The notes: generated by a model not told the origin, from the sequence alone. A DNA stretch of 64,000 nt from Candidatus Abyssobacteria bacterium SURF_5 (GCA_003598085.1 QZKU01000127.1:24334-88333), one strand, 5' to 3'. Shown: positions 46,198 to 55,365, counted from the stretch's first letter. Numbers and translations are program-made.

Positions 46198-46581
46198 ATG
46201 CAGCCTGCACGCATTCTCGTCGTCGAAGATAACCTGATGAACATGGAACTGGCAGTCGACCTGCTCACGCTTCAGGGGTACGAGGTCCTGGAGGCACACA
46301 CCGGACTGGAAGCCCTCGAAATCACCGGCAAAGAAGAGCTGGACCTCATCCTCATGGATGTTCAGTTGCCCGGCATGGACGGACTTACCCTTACCAAAAA
46401 AATCAGAGAAAACCCTAAGACACGGAATATACCGATCGTGGCGCTTACCGCACACGCCATGAAGGGCGATGAAGAACGAATCCTGCAACAGGGATGCACA
46501 GGCTATATCTCCAAACCCATCGATACCCGCGAATTCCCTAAAGCCGTCGAACGCTTCATCAGGAAACCGAAGAAAGGGTAA
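46198..46581 (+). CDS. DivK-like single-domain response regulator
   Basis: The protein is 127 aa with ILVVEDNLMNMELAVDLLTLQGYEV, LILMDVQLPGMDG, IVALTAHAMKGDE and YISKPIDTREF, the pattern of DivK/CheY-type shuttle receivers. It has no output domain. It starts five bases after the hybrid kinase and its stop overlaps the next ATG by one base. Confidence 0.94.
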   Translation: MQPARILVVEDNLMNMELAVDLLTLQGYEVLEAHTGLEALEITGKEELDLILMDVQLPGMDGLTLTKKIRENPKTRNIPIVALTAHAMKGDEERILQQGCTGYISKPIDTREFPKAVERFIRKPKKG

Positions 46582-47789
46582 TGCTCTCCATGGCGCAGAC
46601 GAATTCAGCAACTGCCGCTCGTATTCTCATCGTCGAGGACGACCCGCGAAACATCGACCTCCTCAAGGCGCAGCTCTCAGAACAGGGCTACCTCATTGAA
46701 GCGGCCGTTGACGGGGAGGACGCTTTGCAGCGCGTCACTCTCAAAAAGCCCGACTTGATCCTGCTCGACATCATGCTTCCGAAAAAAAGCGGATTCGAGG
46801 TCTGCAAGGTCATTAAGACAGGAGCCGATACCCGCTCCATTCCGGTTATCATGGTGACCGCCCTCAAAGATATGGAGAGCCGCATCAAAGGCATCACTGT
46901 CGGTGCGGACGATTTCCTTACCCGGCCCGTTGACAAATCCGAACTCGTCTCACGCGTCAAATCGATGCTGCGCATTAAAAGGCTTCACGATGAGCTGCTG
47001 AGGGAATCCGAGCACGCGCATATGGCAAGCGAACAACTCCAACTCCAGCAGCGCGTCATGAAGTCCATGTCCACTCAGCTCATGCAGGCCAGCCACCTCA
47101 AGTACGAGTTCATCGTCAATATGAGCCACGCCCTCAGAACTCCTCTGAACGTCATCATCGGCTTCTCGGAAATGATGCAGGACGAACTGGTCGGAGCGCT
47201 GAACGAACGACAGAGCAAGTACGTCAATAATGTGCTCGAGAGCGGCCGCGAGCTCCAAAAATTGATCACCAATATCGTGGATGTCTTCAAGATCGATACC
47301 GGAAAAGTGCCGCTCGAAATGACCGAATTCTCGCTTGACGACCTCATCCAATCGGCCGTCAAACAATTTGAACAAGCCGTCCGCGAGAAAAACGTCAGGG
47401 TTTCTGTCGAAGTGGCGCCCTCCGTGGCCCGCATCTATGCTGACCCGCAAAAACTCTTGACTATTTTGCATAATCTCCTCTCGAACGCCCTGAAAGTCAC
47501 TCCCCCGGGAGGACGCGTCGCGATCACCGCCCGCCGGGACGGTCCAACCGCCCTTATCTGCGTTGAAGATACGGGAATCGGGCTTTCCCCGGAAGAATGT
47601 TTAAAGGTGTTCCAGGAATTTTATAAGACACCCGACTCCGCCGCCGCCGGAGGCAGCGGGCTGGGATTAGCCATCGCCAAAAAGCTCGTCCTCCTGCAGA
47701 ACGGCGACATTTGGGCGGAAAGCAACAAGGGGAAGGGAACCAGATTCTTCTTCACCCTTCCGTGCGACCGAATAGAAACGAGAAGCTGA
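46581..47789 (+). CDS. REC-HisKA-HATPase cytoplasmic hybrid kinase
   Basis: The protein is 402 aa with an N-terminal receiver (ILIVEDDPRNIDLL, LILLDIMLPKKSG, TALKD, LTRPVDKSEL), a coiled linker, HisKA (NMSHALRTPLNVIIGFSEMM) and HATPase (LLSNALKVTPPGG, VEDTGIGLSP, GSGLGLAIAKKL). It has no membrane segment. The H-box has Ala where Glu is usual (SHALRTPL), which can lower phosphatase activity in this family. The AAAGGG site overlaps the previous gene's end. Confidence 0.92.
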   Translation: MLSMAQTNSATAARILIVEDDPRNIDLLKAQLSEQGYLIEAAVDGEDALQRVTLKKPDLILLDIMLPKKSGFEVCKVIKTGADTRSIPVIMVTALKDMESRIKGITVGADDFLTRPVDKSELVSRVKSMLRIKRLHDELLRESEHAHMASEQLQLQQRVMKSMSTQLMQASHLKYEFIVNMSHALRTPLNVIIGFSEMMQDELVGALNERQSKYVNNVLESGRELQKLITNIVDVFKIDTGKVPLEMTEFSLDDLIQSAVKQFEQAVREKNVRVSVEVAPSVARIYADPQKLLTILHNLLSNALKVTPPGGRVAITARRDGPTALICVEDTGIGLSPEECLKVFQEFYKTPDSAAAGGSGLGLAIAKKLVLLQNGDIWAESNKGKGTRFFFTLPCDRIETRS

Positions 47790-47833
47790 TCACGCGCCCC
47801 CAAAACGACTCAACAACGGGGCCGGAGAAAAAA

Positions 47834-49360
47834 ATGAATGAGCCCAAAGGAGGGGGCGCGTATTCCCCCGCGCCGGATATTCTCTCCATTCCATCACCCA
47901 AATGGATCAAGTGCATGTTCGAGTCGTTCATCGATTCGATCGATATCGGTATCTTCGTGCTGGATTGCAACGGCGTGATCAATAGAGTCAATAAATCCCT
48001 CCTGGATCAGTACCGCCTGAACACGGAAGAGCTTTTGGGGCGCAATATTTTCGAATTGATGCCCGATTTGGCGGATCTCGGAGTCGAAAAACGGTTTCGC
48101 CAGATCATCGGCGAGCGCAAAAGTTTGGAACTCACCAACGTTCAGCGGCGCGACCGCTTCGGCCGCAACATCGTGTTCAATATCAAGGGAATCCCGATCA
48201 TCGAGGACGACGACATCGTCGGCATCCTGGCTGTGATGAGCGACATTACCGAGAAACGCGCGCTGGAATCTCAGGTAGCCGAGACCGAAGAATACCTGCA
48301 CAATCTCATCGACAACGCAAATGACATCATCTACACCCTCGATCTGGATGGATATATCACCTTTCTGAACAAGATGGGACAACAGGTTACCGGCTATCAA
48401 TTTGATCCGAAAGAAAGAGCGCATTATTCCGCCTATGTCCCCGAGAATACCCTGCAAAAAAACGACCGGCATTTCCAGGAAGCGCTCGCGGGACGACCAC
48501 AGCGATATGAATCCACCATCATCGGTTCCGACGGCAAAATAGTGAATGTGCTTACCAACATTTCCACCGTCCGAAAAGATGAAAAGGTCGTCGGCGTTCT
48601 CGGGATCGCCAGAGATATCACCGAGCGCAAACAGATGGAGGCGCAATTGCTTCAGGCGGGTAAAATGGCCGCCATCGGCGAGTTGGCGGCCGGCGTCGCA
48701 CATGAAATCAATAATCCTGTCGCGATTATCAGCGGTACCGCCGAACAATTGCTCTTTCTCATGAACTACTATCGCGAGCGACCGCAGGACATGACCGAAC
48801 GACTGGCAAAACACGTCGAGACCATTCACGAACAGGCGGCCCGCTGCAAAAAAATCACGCAGGGACTGCTGAATTTCGCCCGCAAGACAGAAACTCACAC
48901 AACCATTGTGAACTTGCCGAAGCTGCTCGAAGAAACGGTGGCGCTTGTCGATAATCGTGCGCTTGCAGAAGGGAAAGCCATTCAGATGCGCCTCGACCAT
49001 GACGTCTCCACCATCGAGGCGGATCCATACCAGCTCGAGCAGGTCTTTCTCAACATGGTCAATAACGCCGTCGACGCCGTTGCGGAAAACGGCACGATCA
49101 CGCTCGAAGCGCGCAGAAAAAAGGACGCCGTCGTTGTCAAAGTAATCGACGACGGCATCGGGATATCCGAGCAGAATATCAAAAAAATTTTCGACCCCTT
49201 TTTCACCACGAAGCCGCCCGGCAAAGGCACCGGCCTCGGCTTGTCTATCTGTTTTGGCATCATCCAGAGTATGAACGGAACAATCAGCGTGAAAAGTAAA
49301 CCCGGGGCCGGAACAACCTTTACCATCACGCTGCCCATGGGAAGAAACGATCCGAAATGA
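47834..49360 (+). CDS. PAS-PAS sensor histidine kinase (NtrB-like)
   Basis: The protein is about 508 aa from ATG 47834 (GGAG seven bases upstream). The first PAS is at residues about 30-145 (GIFVLDCNGVINRVNKSLLD), the second at about 155-275 (DIIYTLDLDGYITFLNKMGQQVTGY). HisKA follows (AIGELAAGVAHEINNPVAIISG), then HATPase (NMVNNAVDAVAENG, IDDGIGIS, GTGLGLSICFGI). There is no membrane segment. Its stop overlaps the start of the sigma-54 activator gene by four bases, so it is the likely cognate kinase. Confidence 0.94.
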   Translation: MNEPKGGGAYSPAPDILSIPSPKWIKCMFESFIDSIDIGIFVLDCNGVINRVNKSLLDQYRLNTEELLGRNIFELMPDLADLGVEKRFRQIIGERKSLELTNVQRRDRFGRNIVFNIKGIPIIEDDDIVGILAVMSDITEKRALESQVAETEEYLHNLIDNANDIIYTLDLDGYITFLNKMGQQVTGYQFDPKERAHYSAYVPENTLQKNDRHFQEALAGRPQRYESTIIGSDGKIVNVLTNISTVRKDEKVVGVLGIARDITERKQMEAQLLQAGKMAAIGELAAGVAHEINNPVAIISGTAEQLLFLMNYYRERPQDMTERLAKHVETIHEQAARCKKITQGLLNFARKTETHTTIVNLPKLLEETVALVDNRALAEGKAIQMRLDHDVSTIEADPYQLEQVFLNMVNNAVDAVAENGTITLEARRKKDAVVVKVIDDGIGISEQNIKKIFDPFFTTKPPGKGTGLGLSICFGIIQSMNGTISVKSKPGAGTTFTITLPMGRNDPK

Positions 49361-50736
49361 AGAAAAGGCCGATCAAACTCCTGATTGTTGACGACGAAGA
49401 GGCCTATCGGAACCTGCTCAGCGAGCGGTTCACCATGATAGGCGATTCAGTCGCACTTGCCGCGACCGGCGAAGAGGCCATCGAGAAAATCAGGCGCGAA
49501 CCGTTTGACGTGGGAATCCTCGACCTTCGTATGCCCGGCATGGACGGCATCGACTTGTTTAAAAAACTGAAAGAGTTACAGCCGATCTCGGAAATCATCT
49601 TCCTTACCGGGCAGGCCACCGTGGACGTCGCAATCGAGGCCATGAAGTTGGGCGCCTACGATTTTCTGACCAAGCCCTGCCAACTCTCCGAACTGCAGGC
49701 GGTCGTCCACAAGGCGTATGAAAAAAAGCAGCTCGCCGAAAAAGTGCACCACCACACCGAATTGCAGATGCGAGCCGGACTCGTCAACCTTGTCGGCGAA
49801 ACCCCCGCCATGAAGAACGTAAAAGCGCTCATCACCCGCGTCGCGCCCACCGAATCAACCGTTCTCATCGAGGGCGAAAGCGGAACGGGAAAAGAAATCG
49901 TCGCCAATTCCATCCATCAGAACAGCCTCCGCAGCAAAAACCCGTTTGTCATCATCAATTGCGGCGCTGTCCCGGAAACCTTGCTCGAAAGTGAACTCTT
50001 CGGCCATGAAAAAGGAGCCTTTACCGGCGCCATCCGCCGAAAAAGCGGCCTCTTTGAAATCGCCGACTCCGGAACTCTCTTCATCGACGAAGTCAGTGAA
50101 ATGAGCCCCGGCATGCAGGTCAAACTGCTGCGCGTCCTCGAAACCGGCCGCTTCAGAAGGGTCGGCGATACCAAGGAGATCGAAGTCGACGTGCGTGTTC
50201 TATGCGCTACCAATAAAACTTTGCTCCAGGAAGCAGCCGAAGGCAGATTCCGGGAAGACCTCTTCTATAGAATCAACGTCATGAGCGTGGCGCTGTCACC
50301 CCTGCGCGAACGCCTCGAAGATATCCCGCTCCTTGTCAGACATTTCATCCGGTCATCGCGACATCCGCAATCGGAAAAGATCCGAGTCGCAGACGAGGTC
50401 ATCGAAGCGTTCCTCAATTACGATTGGCCCGGAAACGTCCGCGAACTCTCAAACGTCATCGAACGCGCCATCATCCTCTCCAACAACAACCTCATTACTC
50501 TGCGCGAAATCCCGCAGCTAAGTGCGAGCTCGAGCTCCGACTCGAACTCGACTTGCTCCCTTTCTCTTAATGAGGTGGAAAAACGCCATATCAAACTGGT
50601 GCTCCAGGCACAGAATGGAAATAAAACACGCGCGGCTAAAATCCTGGGCATCAGCAGACCCAAGTTATACCGAAAGATGCTGCGGTATGACATCCCTGAC
50701 ACCATTCAACCCCAGCACACCGCCTCCCACGACTAA
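49357..50736 (+). CDS. NtrC-family sigma-54-dependent response regulator
   Basis: The protein is 459 aa. REC (LLIVDDEEAY, VGILDLRMPGMDG, LTGQ, LTKPCQ), a linker, then the AAA+ domain with Walker A GESGTGKEIVA, the sigma-54 contact loop GAFTGA, Walker B GTLFIDEVSEM, and arginine-finger region FREDLFYRINV. A C-terminal Fis-type helix-turn-helix (NKTRAAKILGISRPKLYRKM) binds DNA. It is complete and typical of enhancer-binding proteins. It is the only sigma-54 activator in the window and thus a candidate regulator of the four sigma-54 promoter matches seen here. Confidence 0.96.
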   Translation: MKKRPIKLLIVDDEEAYRNLLSERFTMIGDSVALAATGEEAIEKIRREPFDVGILDLRMPGMDGIDLFKKLKELQPISEIIFLTGQATVDVAIEAMKLGAYDFLTKPCQLSELQAVVHKAYEKKQLAEKVHHHTELQMRAGLVNLVGETPAMKNVKALITRVAPTESTVLIEGESGTGKEIVANSIHQNSLRSKNPFVIINCGAVPETLLESELFGHEKGAFTGAIRRKSGLFEIADSGTLFIDEVSEMSPGMQVKLLRVLETGRFRRVGDTKEIEVDVRVLCATNKTLLQEAAEGRFREDLFYRINVMSVALSPLRERLEDIPLLVRHFIRSSRHPQSEKIRVADEVIEAFLNYDWPGNVRELSNVIERAIILSNNNLITLREIPQLSASSSSDSNSTCSLSLNEVEKRHIKLVLQAQNGNKTRAAKILGISRPKLYRKMLRYDIPDTIQPQHTASHD

Positions 50737-50990
50737 GCTTTTCCTCGATCCACGCTGCATTTCCAGTTCATCCGTATCAAAACGTTATAGTTGCAGCCCC
50801 TCCTGTAACTTGTTCTCAATAAAAAGCTTATACGATCACCCCAATAACTGAACTGTAACATAACATTCCACTTCCCGGGCCAATGTAATGAATCATTCGG
50901 CCTGACGAGAGACTTGTTCCGCGAGATCAAAACTTACAAACGATTCATGCGCATATACTTAGGGGTGAGAAAAAGGCAGGATTACAAGAT

Positions 50991-51006
50991 TGGCACTAGT
51001 TTTGCT
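50991..51006 (+). promoter_or_regulatory. Consensus-grade sigma-54 promoter with no obvious gene downstream
   Basis: TGGCACTAGTTTTGCT matches TGGCAC-N5-TTGCT with exact GG-N10-GC spacing. It lies 255 bp after the NtrC-type gene and points into the inverted-repeat region. The conserved upstream element of the other three promoters is not visible here. Confidence 0.6.
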
Positions 51007-51073
51007 CCTCATTACCTTCAAGTGAACCATCCCATAATGGCTCATTTGAGGAGAAAGAAGCAGTTTGCTCGAA

Positions 51074-51300
51074 GGCAGGAGGTATCCCTTTTTAAAACAC
51101 TTGCTGGGAGACAAGCGTTTTGAGAGGGCAATACATAATGGGACAAGGGATACCACCTGCCAGCACTAATTGTCCTAATCCCCTCCTAGGACAAAAGGTG
51201 AATCTGCCCCGTTACTCCTTTAGCACCTGAATATGCGGTCATAGGCAATATATATAAGTTGCACCGAACAAAGAACTTTAACGGGGCAGGTTCCCTTTTG
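51074..51300 (+). repeat. Three nested inverted repeats, REP-like or structured RNA
   Basis: IR1: GGCAGGAGGTATCCCTT (51074-51090) with AAGGGATACCACCTGCC (51145-51161), one mismatch. IR2: TTGTCCTA (51170-51177) with TAGGACAA (51187-51194). IR3: core CTGCCCCGTTA (51204-51214) with TAACGGGGCAG (51279-51289), flanked by CAAAAGG/CCTTTTG that extend the pairing to about 20 bp. This looks like a REP/MITE-type element or a structured transcript. No transposase is nearby. Confidence 0.6.
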
Positions 51301-51431
51301 AGCTTCCCACCATTTCTTCACAACAACCAGAACTGCGAAATTCCGCCTTTGCTATCCTGAGTGATTATCGATTCGGTTGACAACCCTTAACCGATAGGAT
51401 AGACTGTTCGCTGGATACCAACCGTTCCACA

Positions 51432-52073
51432 TCAAGCGAGCAGGTTAATAATTTCATCACCAGCAGCTTGAGCAGAGGTCTTCTGAAAACCGGATGTTTC
51501 CTGAGTGTCCTTGTCGGCAACGGCCTCCATCTCGGGAGCAGCCACGCGTGATTCAAACATGTTTTGCAGCCGCAGCCGGTGGATTTGACCGGCCACCGAT
51601 TCAATCTCCTGCTCCAAACGGGCACGGTCGAGTCGAACATCTATTTGGGACAGCAATGAATCGGCAAGTTCCAGACGCTTGTTCAGGGTCTCAAGCTTCC
51701 GCTCGAGCTGCTTCTGAAATGCCTCAAGTTCGCGCCCGCGAACGGTATCGGCGACCATCAGAAAGCGGAAATCTCTCACCCGCGGTTGCGGAGCCGCTTG
51801 ATTTTCAGTCGTTTCAGAAGATGGTCGATCCGCTGAAAACGAGGTGCTCGCGGAGAGCTTCGAATCGCGATCCCCTGCTATCTCGGTATTTTCAATGCGA
51901 GATGTTTGTGCAGGATATTCGGCAGGCAAACCCGTAGATGAAATATCCGGTGCATCGGTTGCCTTTGGTAATGTCTGGGCACTCGAAGGAAGGGGATTTG
52001 AAGAAGTTGTTGCGGCAACGCCGGGCCCCATTCGAGCGGCGGAACTTTCAACAGCATTCAGCCGAACGCCCAT
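51432..52073 (-). CDS. Hypothetical protein with disordered N-terminus and C-terminal coiled coil
   Basis: The protein is about 213 aa from ATG 52073. The first 110 residues are Ser/Thr/Pro/Ala-rich and probably disordered. Residues about 125-185 form a strong coiled coil (ELEAFQKQLERKLETLNKRL, RLDRARLEQEIESVAGQIHR). No signal peptide or known domain. A frame extending to 52145 is excluded because a consensus promoter at 52148-52176 would start the transcript near 52141. Function unknown; a motility or structural role is possible but not shown. Confidence 0.7.
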   Translation of the reverse strand: MGVRLNAVESSAARMGPGVAATTSSNPLPSSAQTLPKATDAPDISSTGLPAEYPAQTSRIENTEIAGDRDSKLSASTSFSADRPSSETTENQAAPQPRVRDFRFLMVADTVRGRELEAFQKQLERKLETLNKRLELADSLLSQIDVRLDRARLEQEIESVAGQIHRLRLQNMFESRVAAPEMEAVADKDTQETSGFQKTSAQAAGDEIINLLA

Positions 52074-52147
52074 AGGCTTTCTCTCGATCTGCCCAACGCT
52101 TTTTTGGAAGAAAACTACAGAAAAAACATGTGGTAACCGCTTCAAAA

Positions 52148-52176
52148 ATTATATCATCGGCTTCCAAATTTGTCAA
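52148..52176 (-). promoter_or_regulatory. Perfect consensus sigma-70 promoter for the coiled-coil protein gene
   Basis: On the minus strand: TTGACA, 17-bp spacer, TATAAT, an exact consensus match. The region also carries a weaker plus-strand TTGTCA-N17-TATGGC (52170-52198) that could serve the divergent ATPase gene, so the two promoters would overlap. Confidence 0.85.
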
Positions 52177-52212
52177 TGTTCGTCCAGGCAATTATGGCTT
52201 AAACCCTTGTCA

Positions 52213-53223
52213 ATGAACCACTTGAAAAAACCTAAGCAGTTGAACAGCGGCCTCATCGCCGCCATCGACACGGGAGGAACATCCACCCGCTGTATCATTA
52301 CGGATTCAACGGCAAAGATCGTTGCCTCCGGATCTGGCGGTCCCGGAAATATTAACTTCGTTTCTGCCCGCTCCGTCCGCCAGGCGTTTGAGCACGCCCT
52401 GATGACCGCGCTCCATTCTTTCCACGGACGGATCTCGACGGCCGTCATTGCCGGTCCGCACCTGCCAAAGGGAATGCCGGCCGCTGTCTCTGATCGGACT
52501 GGAGCCGAAAAGGTGCTTATAATCGATGAATTCTCCGCGGCCCTCGCCGCCGGCCTCGGGAAAGCAAACGGCTGGGGGATTGTGGCGATGTCGGGGACCG
52601 GCTCCTTCTGCAAGGGCCGCAATAAAGCGGGTGCTGAAGCATATTCAGGAGGATGGGGGCCTTTGATCGGAGATGAGGGAAGCGCATATGAAATCGGGCT
52701 CGAAGCGCTTCGGGCGGTGGCTCAGGCCGCTGACGCTCGGCGCCAGGAAACCTTGCTGACCGGCGTTTTGCTCACGCACTTCTCCATCGAGCGGATTTCA
52801 GAACTGAGGCGCGTTCTCTACCGGCCGCCCTTGAAGCGACACCAGATCGCGGCCATCGCGAGGCTGGTTTCGGTCGTGGCGGCAAAAGGAGACGAAACCG
52901 CAGCCGTCATTCTGACGGCGGCCGGTCAGCGACTCGCTGCGCTCGCCATCCCGGTGGCGCTCTCTCTGTTTAGAGAAGACGAGCGTTTTCCCCTTGTCCT
53001 CTCAGGAGGAGTTCTCCGGCGCAACCGGCTCGTTGCATCCGCCGCGCGCGAAGTCATTGGAACCGTTCGACCGCGCGCCCGAATAATCCTGTCGCCGCTC
53101 GAACCTGTCGCCGGAGCGGTGATCGTCGGATTGGATGCGCAAGGGATCAAGATTGACCGAAGCATGATTGATAATTTGAGAAACAGCAGATTGGCCTCAG
53201 GAAAAATGCGGAGCGATACATGA
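52213..53223 (+). CDS. BadF/BadG/BcrA/BcrD-type ATPase, N-acetylglucosamine kinase-like
   Basis: The protein is about 336 aa from ATG 52213. ASKHA-fold motifs: phosphate-1 loop AAIDTGGTSTRCIITD, IIDEFSAALAAGL, phosphate-2 MSGTGSFCKG, GGWGPLIGDEGSAYEIGL (typical of GlcNAc kinase) and LSGGVLRRNRL. It should phosphorylate an amino sugar in the cytoplasm. The gene overlaps the following SIS-domain gene by four bases, which fits a sugar-phosphate module. The frame continues upstream to 51844 over the divergent gene, but that part is not homologous. Confidence 0.9.
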   Translation: MNHLKKPKQLNSGLIAAIDTGGTSTRCIITDSTAKIVASGSGGPGNINFVSARSVRQAFEHALMTALHSFHGRISTAVIAGPHLPKGMPAAVSDRTGAEKVLIIDEFSAALAAGLGKANGWGIVAMSGTGSFCKGRNKAGAEAYSGGWGPLIGDEGSAYEIGLEALRAVAQAADARRQETLLTGVLLTHFSIERISELRRVLYRPPLKRHQIAAIARLVSVVAAKGDETAAVILTAAGQRLAALAIPVALSLFREDERFPLVLSGGVLRRNRLVASAAREVIGTVRPRARIILSPLEPVAGAVIVGLDAQGIKIDRSMIDNLRNSRLASGKMRSDT

Positions 53224-53921
53224 GCTTGTACTACGACAAAATCCTCGAATTGCTGAAGAAGATAAGCGACACGCAGGCGGGCGAGATCACACGCGCCGGA
53301 GCCACAGTCGGGAAAACAATCAAGGACGGCGGATTGGTGCATACGTTCGGAAGCGGGCATTCCGCAGCCATTGCATACGAGGCGCATGGGCGTGCCGGCG
53401 GGCTGGCCGCCGTCAGCGCCATCATCGATCCCCTGCGCGGGCTGGCCGAGAAGGTGGAAGGATACGGACGCGCATTGCTGACGCCGGTGCGGCTTCGCCC
53501 AACCGACTCGATGATCATCATCTCCAACTCCGGCCGCAACGCGCTCCCGATCGAGGTGGCGATGGTGGCTAAGGAACACGGGCTGCCCCTTATCGTTATC
53601 ACCTCGCTCGCACACTCGAAATCCGTCTCCTCCCGCCACTCGAGCGGCAAAAGACTTTTCGAGATCGCCGACATCGTTCTTGATAATCTCGGCGATCCCG
53701 GCGATGCAGCAGTCGCTCTTCCGCAGATTGATGTCCCGATGGGGCCCACCTCGACAATCACCGGCGCCTTCATCATGAATGAAATCATGATCAGCGCCGC
53801 CCAATGGTTGAGCGAGAATGGCATTCAGCCGCCCATTTTCAAGAGCGCAAATCTCGACGGCTCAAAAGATCACAACCTGCGGCTCCGCAACCTGTATGAC
53901 GCTCCGCTCAGGTTGTGGTAG
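53220..53921 (+). CDS. SIS-domain sugar isomerase-like protein (UPF0309 type)
   Basis: The protein is 233 aa. The phosphosugar-binding SIS fold is shown by GGLVHTFGSGHSAAIAYEAH and MIIISNSGRNALPIEVAMVAKEHGLPLIVIT. The length and the motif HSSGKRLFEIADIVLDNLGDPGDA match the UPF0309 group that sits with sugar kinases. With the preceding kinase it probably processes an amino-sugar phosphate, perhaps from cell-wall recycling. Confidence 0.9.
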   Translation: MSLYYDKILELLKKISDTQAGEITRAGATVGKTIKDGGLVHTFGSGHSAAIAYEAHGRAGGLAAVSAIIDPLRGLAEKVEGYGRALLTPVRLRPTDSMIIISNSGRNALPIEVAMVAKEHGLPLIVITSLAHSKSVSSRHSSGKRLFEIADIVLDNLGDPGDAAVALPQIDVPMGPTSTITGAFIMNEIMISAAQWLSENGIQPPIFKSANLDGSKDHNLRLRNLYDAPLRLW

Positions 53922-53927
53922 CACGCA

Positions 53928-55265
53928 TCATCCCAGTTCTGCCGTCAGGCGCTCGGCGCAACAGGCGACACGATTCACGTTGTCGTGCATGAAGCCTTCA
54001 AGGAGATGCTTCGCCTGATCCCGTTTCCCGCGGCCCTCCAATAACGTGGCGGCGCCTTCCATCTCAGCGGCTTGTTTCACGAATTCCGACTCCAGTTCCG
54101 CCCATGCCGACTGCACAACGAATGTGTTCGACGCATAATCAGCCGCCACCGCCTCATCCAGACGCTTGAAGAGCCACCAGACGGAATCGTTCGAGGATGC
54201 TCCACCCGCCTTTAACAGTACGCTTGGCACGCGCCCCTGCAGATAGAGCGGCAGAAAGACGCCGCAGCACGGATTGCCGAATGAAGCCCAATACGTAACA
54301 AAAGGATACTTCCTCCGAATGTGAGCCACCACGCTCGCCGCCGTCGTGCCCACCGGATCGGCATGCATGCAGATCGAATAACATCTTCCTTCCGACGGAT
54401 CGAGACCGGGCGTAAAAGTCGTCCTGCTCTCGTAATGGTCCCGCAGAAATCGCATCATGATGTCCGGCGATATTTTCCCGCGGAATTCCTGCAGCAGATT
54501 CGTCGACTGGCGCAGGCGTTCCTCGGAAATATGCGGGGGCACCATCTCGGTGCTGCGGTAAACGGCGGAAAAATCGAACTGCCTGCTCTGGTCCCACCAG
54601 CCTTTCTCTGCCGCCCGCTGCATTGCGCTTTTGGAAACCCTGTCGTAATCTGATCCAATGGCGATGTGATTCGAGATACTTCCGACCGCATCGATTTCTT
54701 TCCGCGCGTACTCGCGGCCGGCGGTCTCGAGGATATACGCCTCGGCCTGGTCCGCGATCAGAAACGAGTTGCTGTAGCCCCAGTTCAAATGTTCGTAAGC
54801 CGCCCCTCCCTGCCCGTATTCTTCGATGAGCCGCGTTATCACCTCAAGAGCCGCCCGAGCCGTTCGCCCGCGCTCGAGCCCGAGCCGCACCAGATCCATT
54901 CCAAGCAGACCTGTTTCGGAAGGTTCTTCCTTGGTGAAGACGGCCTCGTTGCCAATGGCTACGCCATACTCGTTTACGCCGTGCTCGAATCCCCACAGCC
55001 AGTGCGGGCGCGATCCGATCACCGAATACGTCTCCTCCACCTGCGGGATTTCGAGATACTGGCATTTGACCGTCGAGCCCCGCTCGTGCTTCTTGCCGAA
55101 CTCCTGGCAAAGCGGCTGGCTCTCATCGGCGGGCCGATCACTGTTTTTCCCGAAAACCACCGAGCCGTCAGCCGTTGCCGAAGCCAGCGCAACAAGCGTG
55201 TCGCACCCCGCTATATACGCCTGTCGGCATGCTTTCTTTTTATCTGGAGAGTCCGAACAGAACAT
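53928..55265 (-). CDS. Secernin/C69-family Ntn-hydrolase peptidase
   Basis: The protein is 445 aa. After a short leader the motif AGCDTLVALASATADGSVVFGKNSDR matches the C69 dipeptidase/secernin family, with Cys 21 as the likely N-terminal nucleophile exposed by self-cleavage. Other matches are WGFEHGVNEYGVAIGNEAVF, GLLGMDLVRLGLERG and a C-terminal AELESEFVKQA. The substrate is probably a small peptide. It is convergent with the SIS gene (6-bp gap). Confidence 0.9.
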   Translation of the reverse strand: MFCSDSPDKKKACRQAYIAGCDTLVALASATADGSVVFGKNSDRPADESQPLCQEFGKKHERGSTVKCQYLEIPQVEETYSVIGSRPHWLWGFEHGVNEYGVAIGNEAVFTKEEPSETGLLGMDLVRLGLERGRTARAALEVITRLIEEYGQGGAAYEHLNWGYSNSFLIADQAEAYILETAGREYARKEIDAVGSISNHIAIGSDYDRVSKSAMQRAAEKGWWDQSRQFDFSAVYRSTEMVPPHISEERLRQSTNLLQEFRGKISPDIMMRFLRDHYESRTTFTPGLDPSEGRCYSICMHADPVGTTAASVVAHIRRKYPFVTYWASFGNPCCGVFLPLYLQGRVPSVLLKAGGASSNDSVWWLFKRLDEAVAADYASNTFVVQSAWAELESEFVKQAAEMEGAATLLEGRGKRDQAKHLLEGFMHDNVNRVACCAERLTAELG

Positions 55266-55365
55266 ATTCCCCCCGCTGTTGATTCGTTCCGATAATTATC
55301 GTAACTTCGAACGCTGATGTGCCCAGCCGCACTCACTTCACTACTCGAGTGCACGGCGGGAATCC

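Larger units (their letters stand above)
50737..51431. other. Non-coding region of about 700 bp with nested inverted repeats
   Basis: No convincing gene. It holds a 9-bp inverted repeat TAAGCTTTT/AAAAGCTTA around 50735 and 50829, a sigma-54 promoter match at 50991-51006 and three nested inverted repeats between 51074 and 51300. After about 51310 nothing is recognised. Codon patterns differ from neighbours and short frames here lack ribosome-binding sites. Confidence 0.6.

Noticed and set aside
50914-51123. 69-codon frame in the intergenic region after the NtrC-type gene
   Set aside because: No ribosome-binding site, unusual composition, and it runs across the sigma-54 promoter match and the first inverted repeat.
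51844-52212. N-terminal extension of the sugar kinase-like gene
   Set aside because: It overlaps the divergent coiled-coil gene and its consensus promoter, and is not homologous; the kinase fold begins just after ATG 52213.
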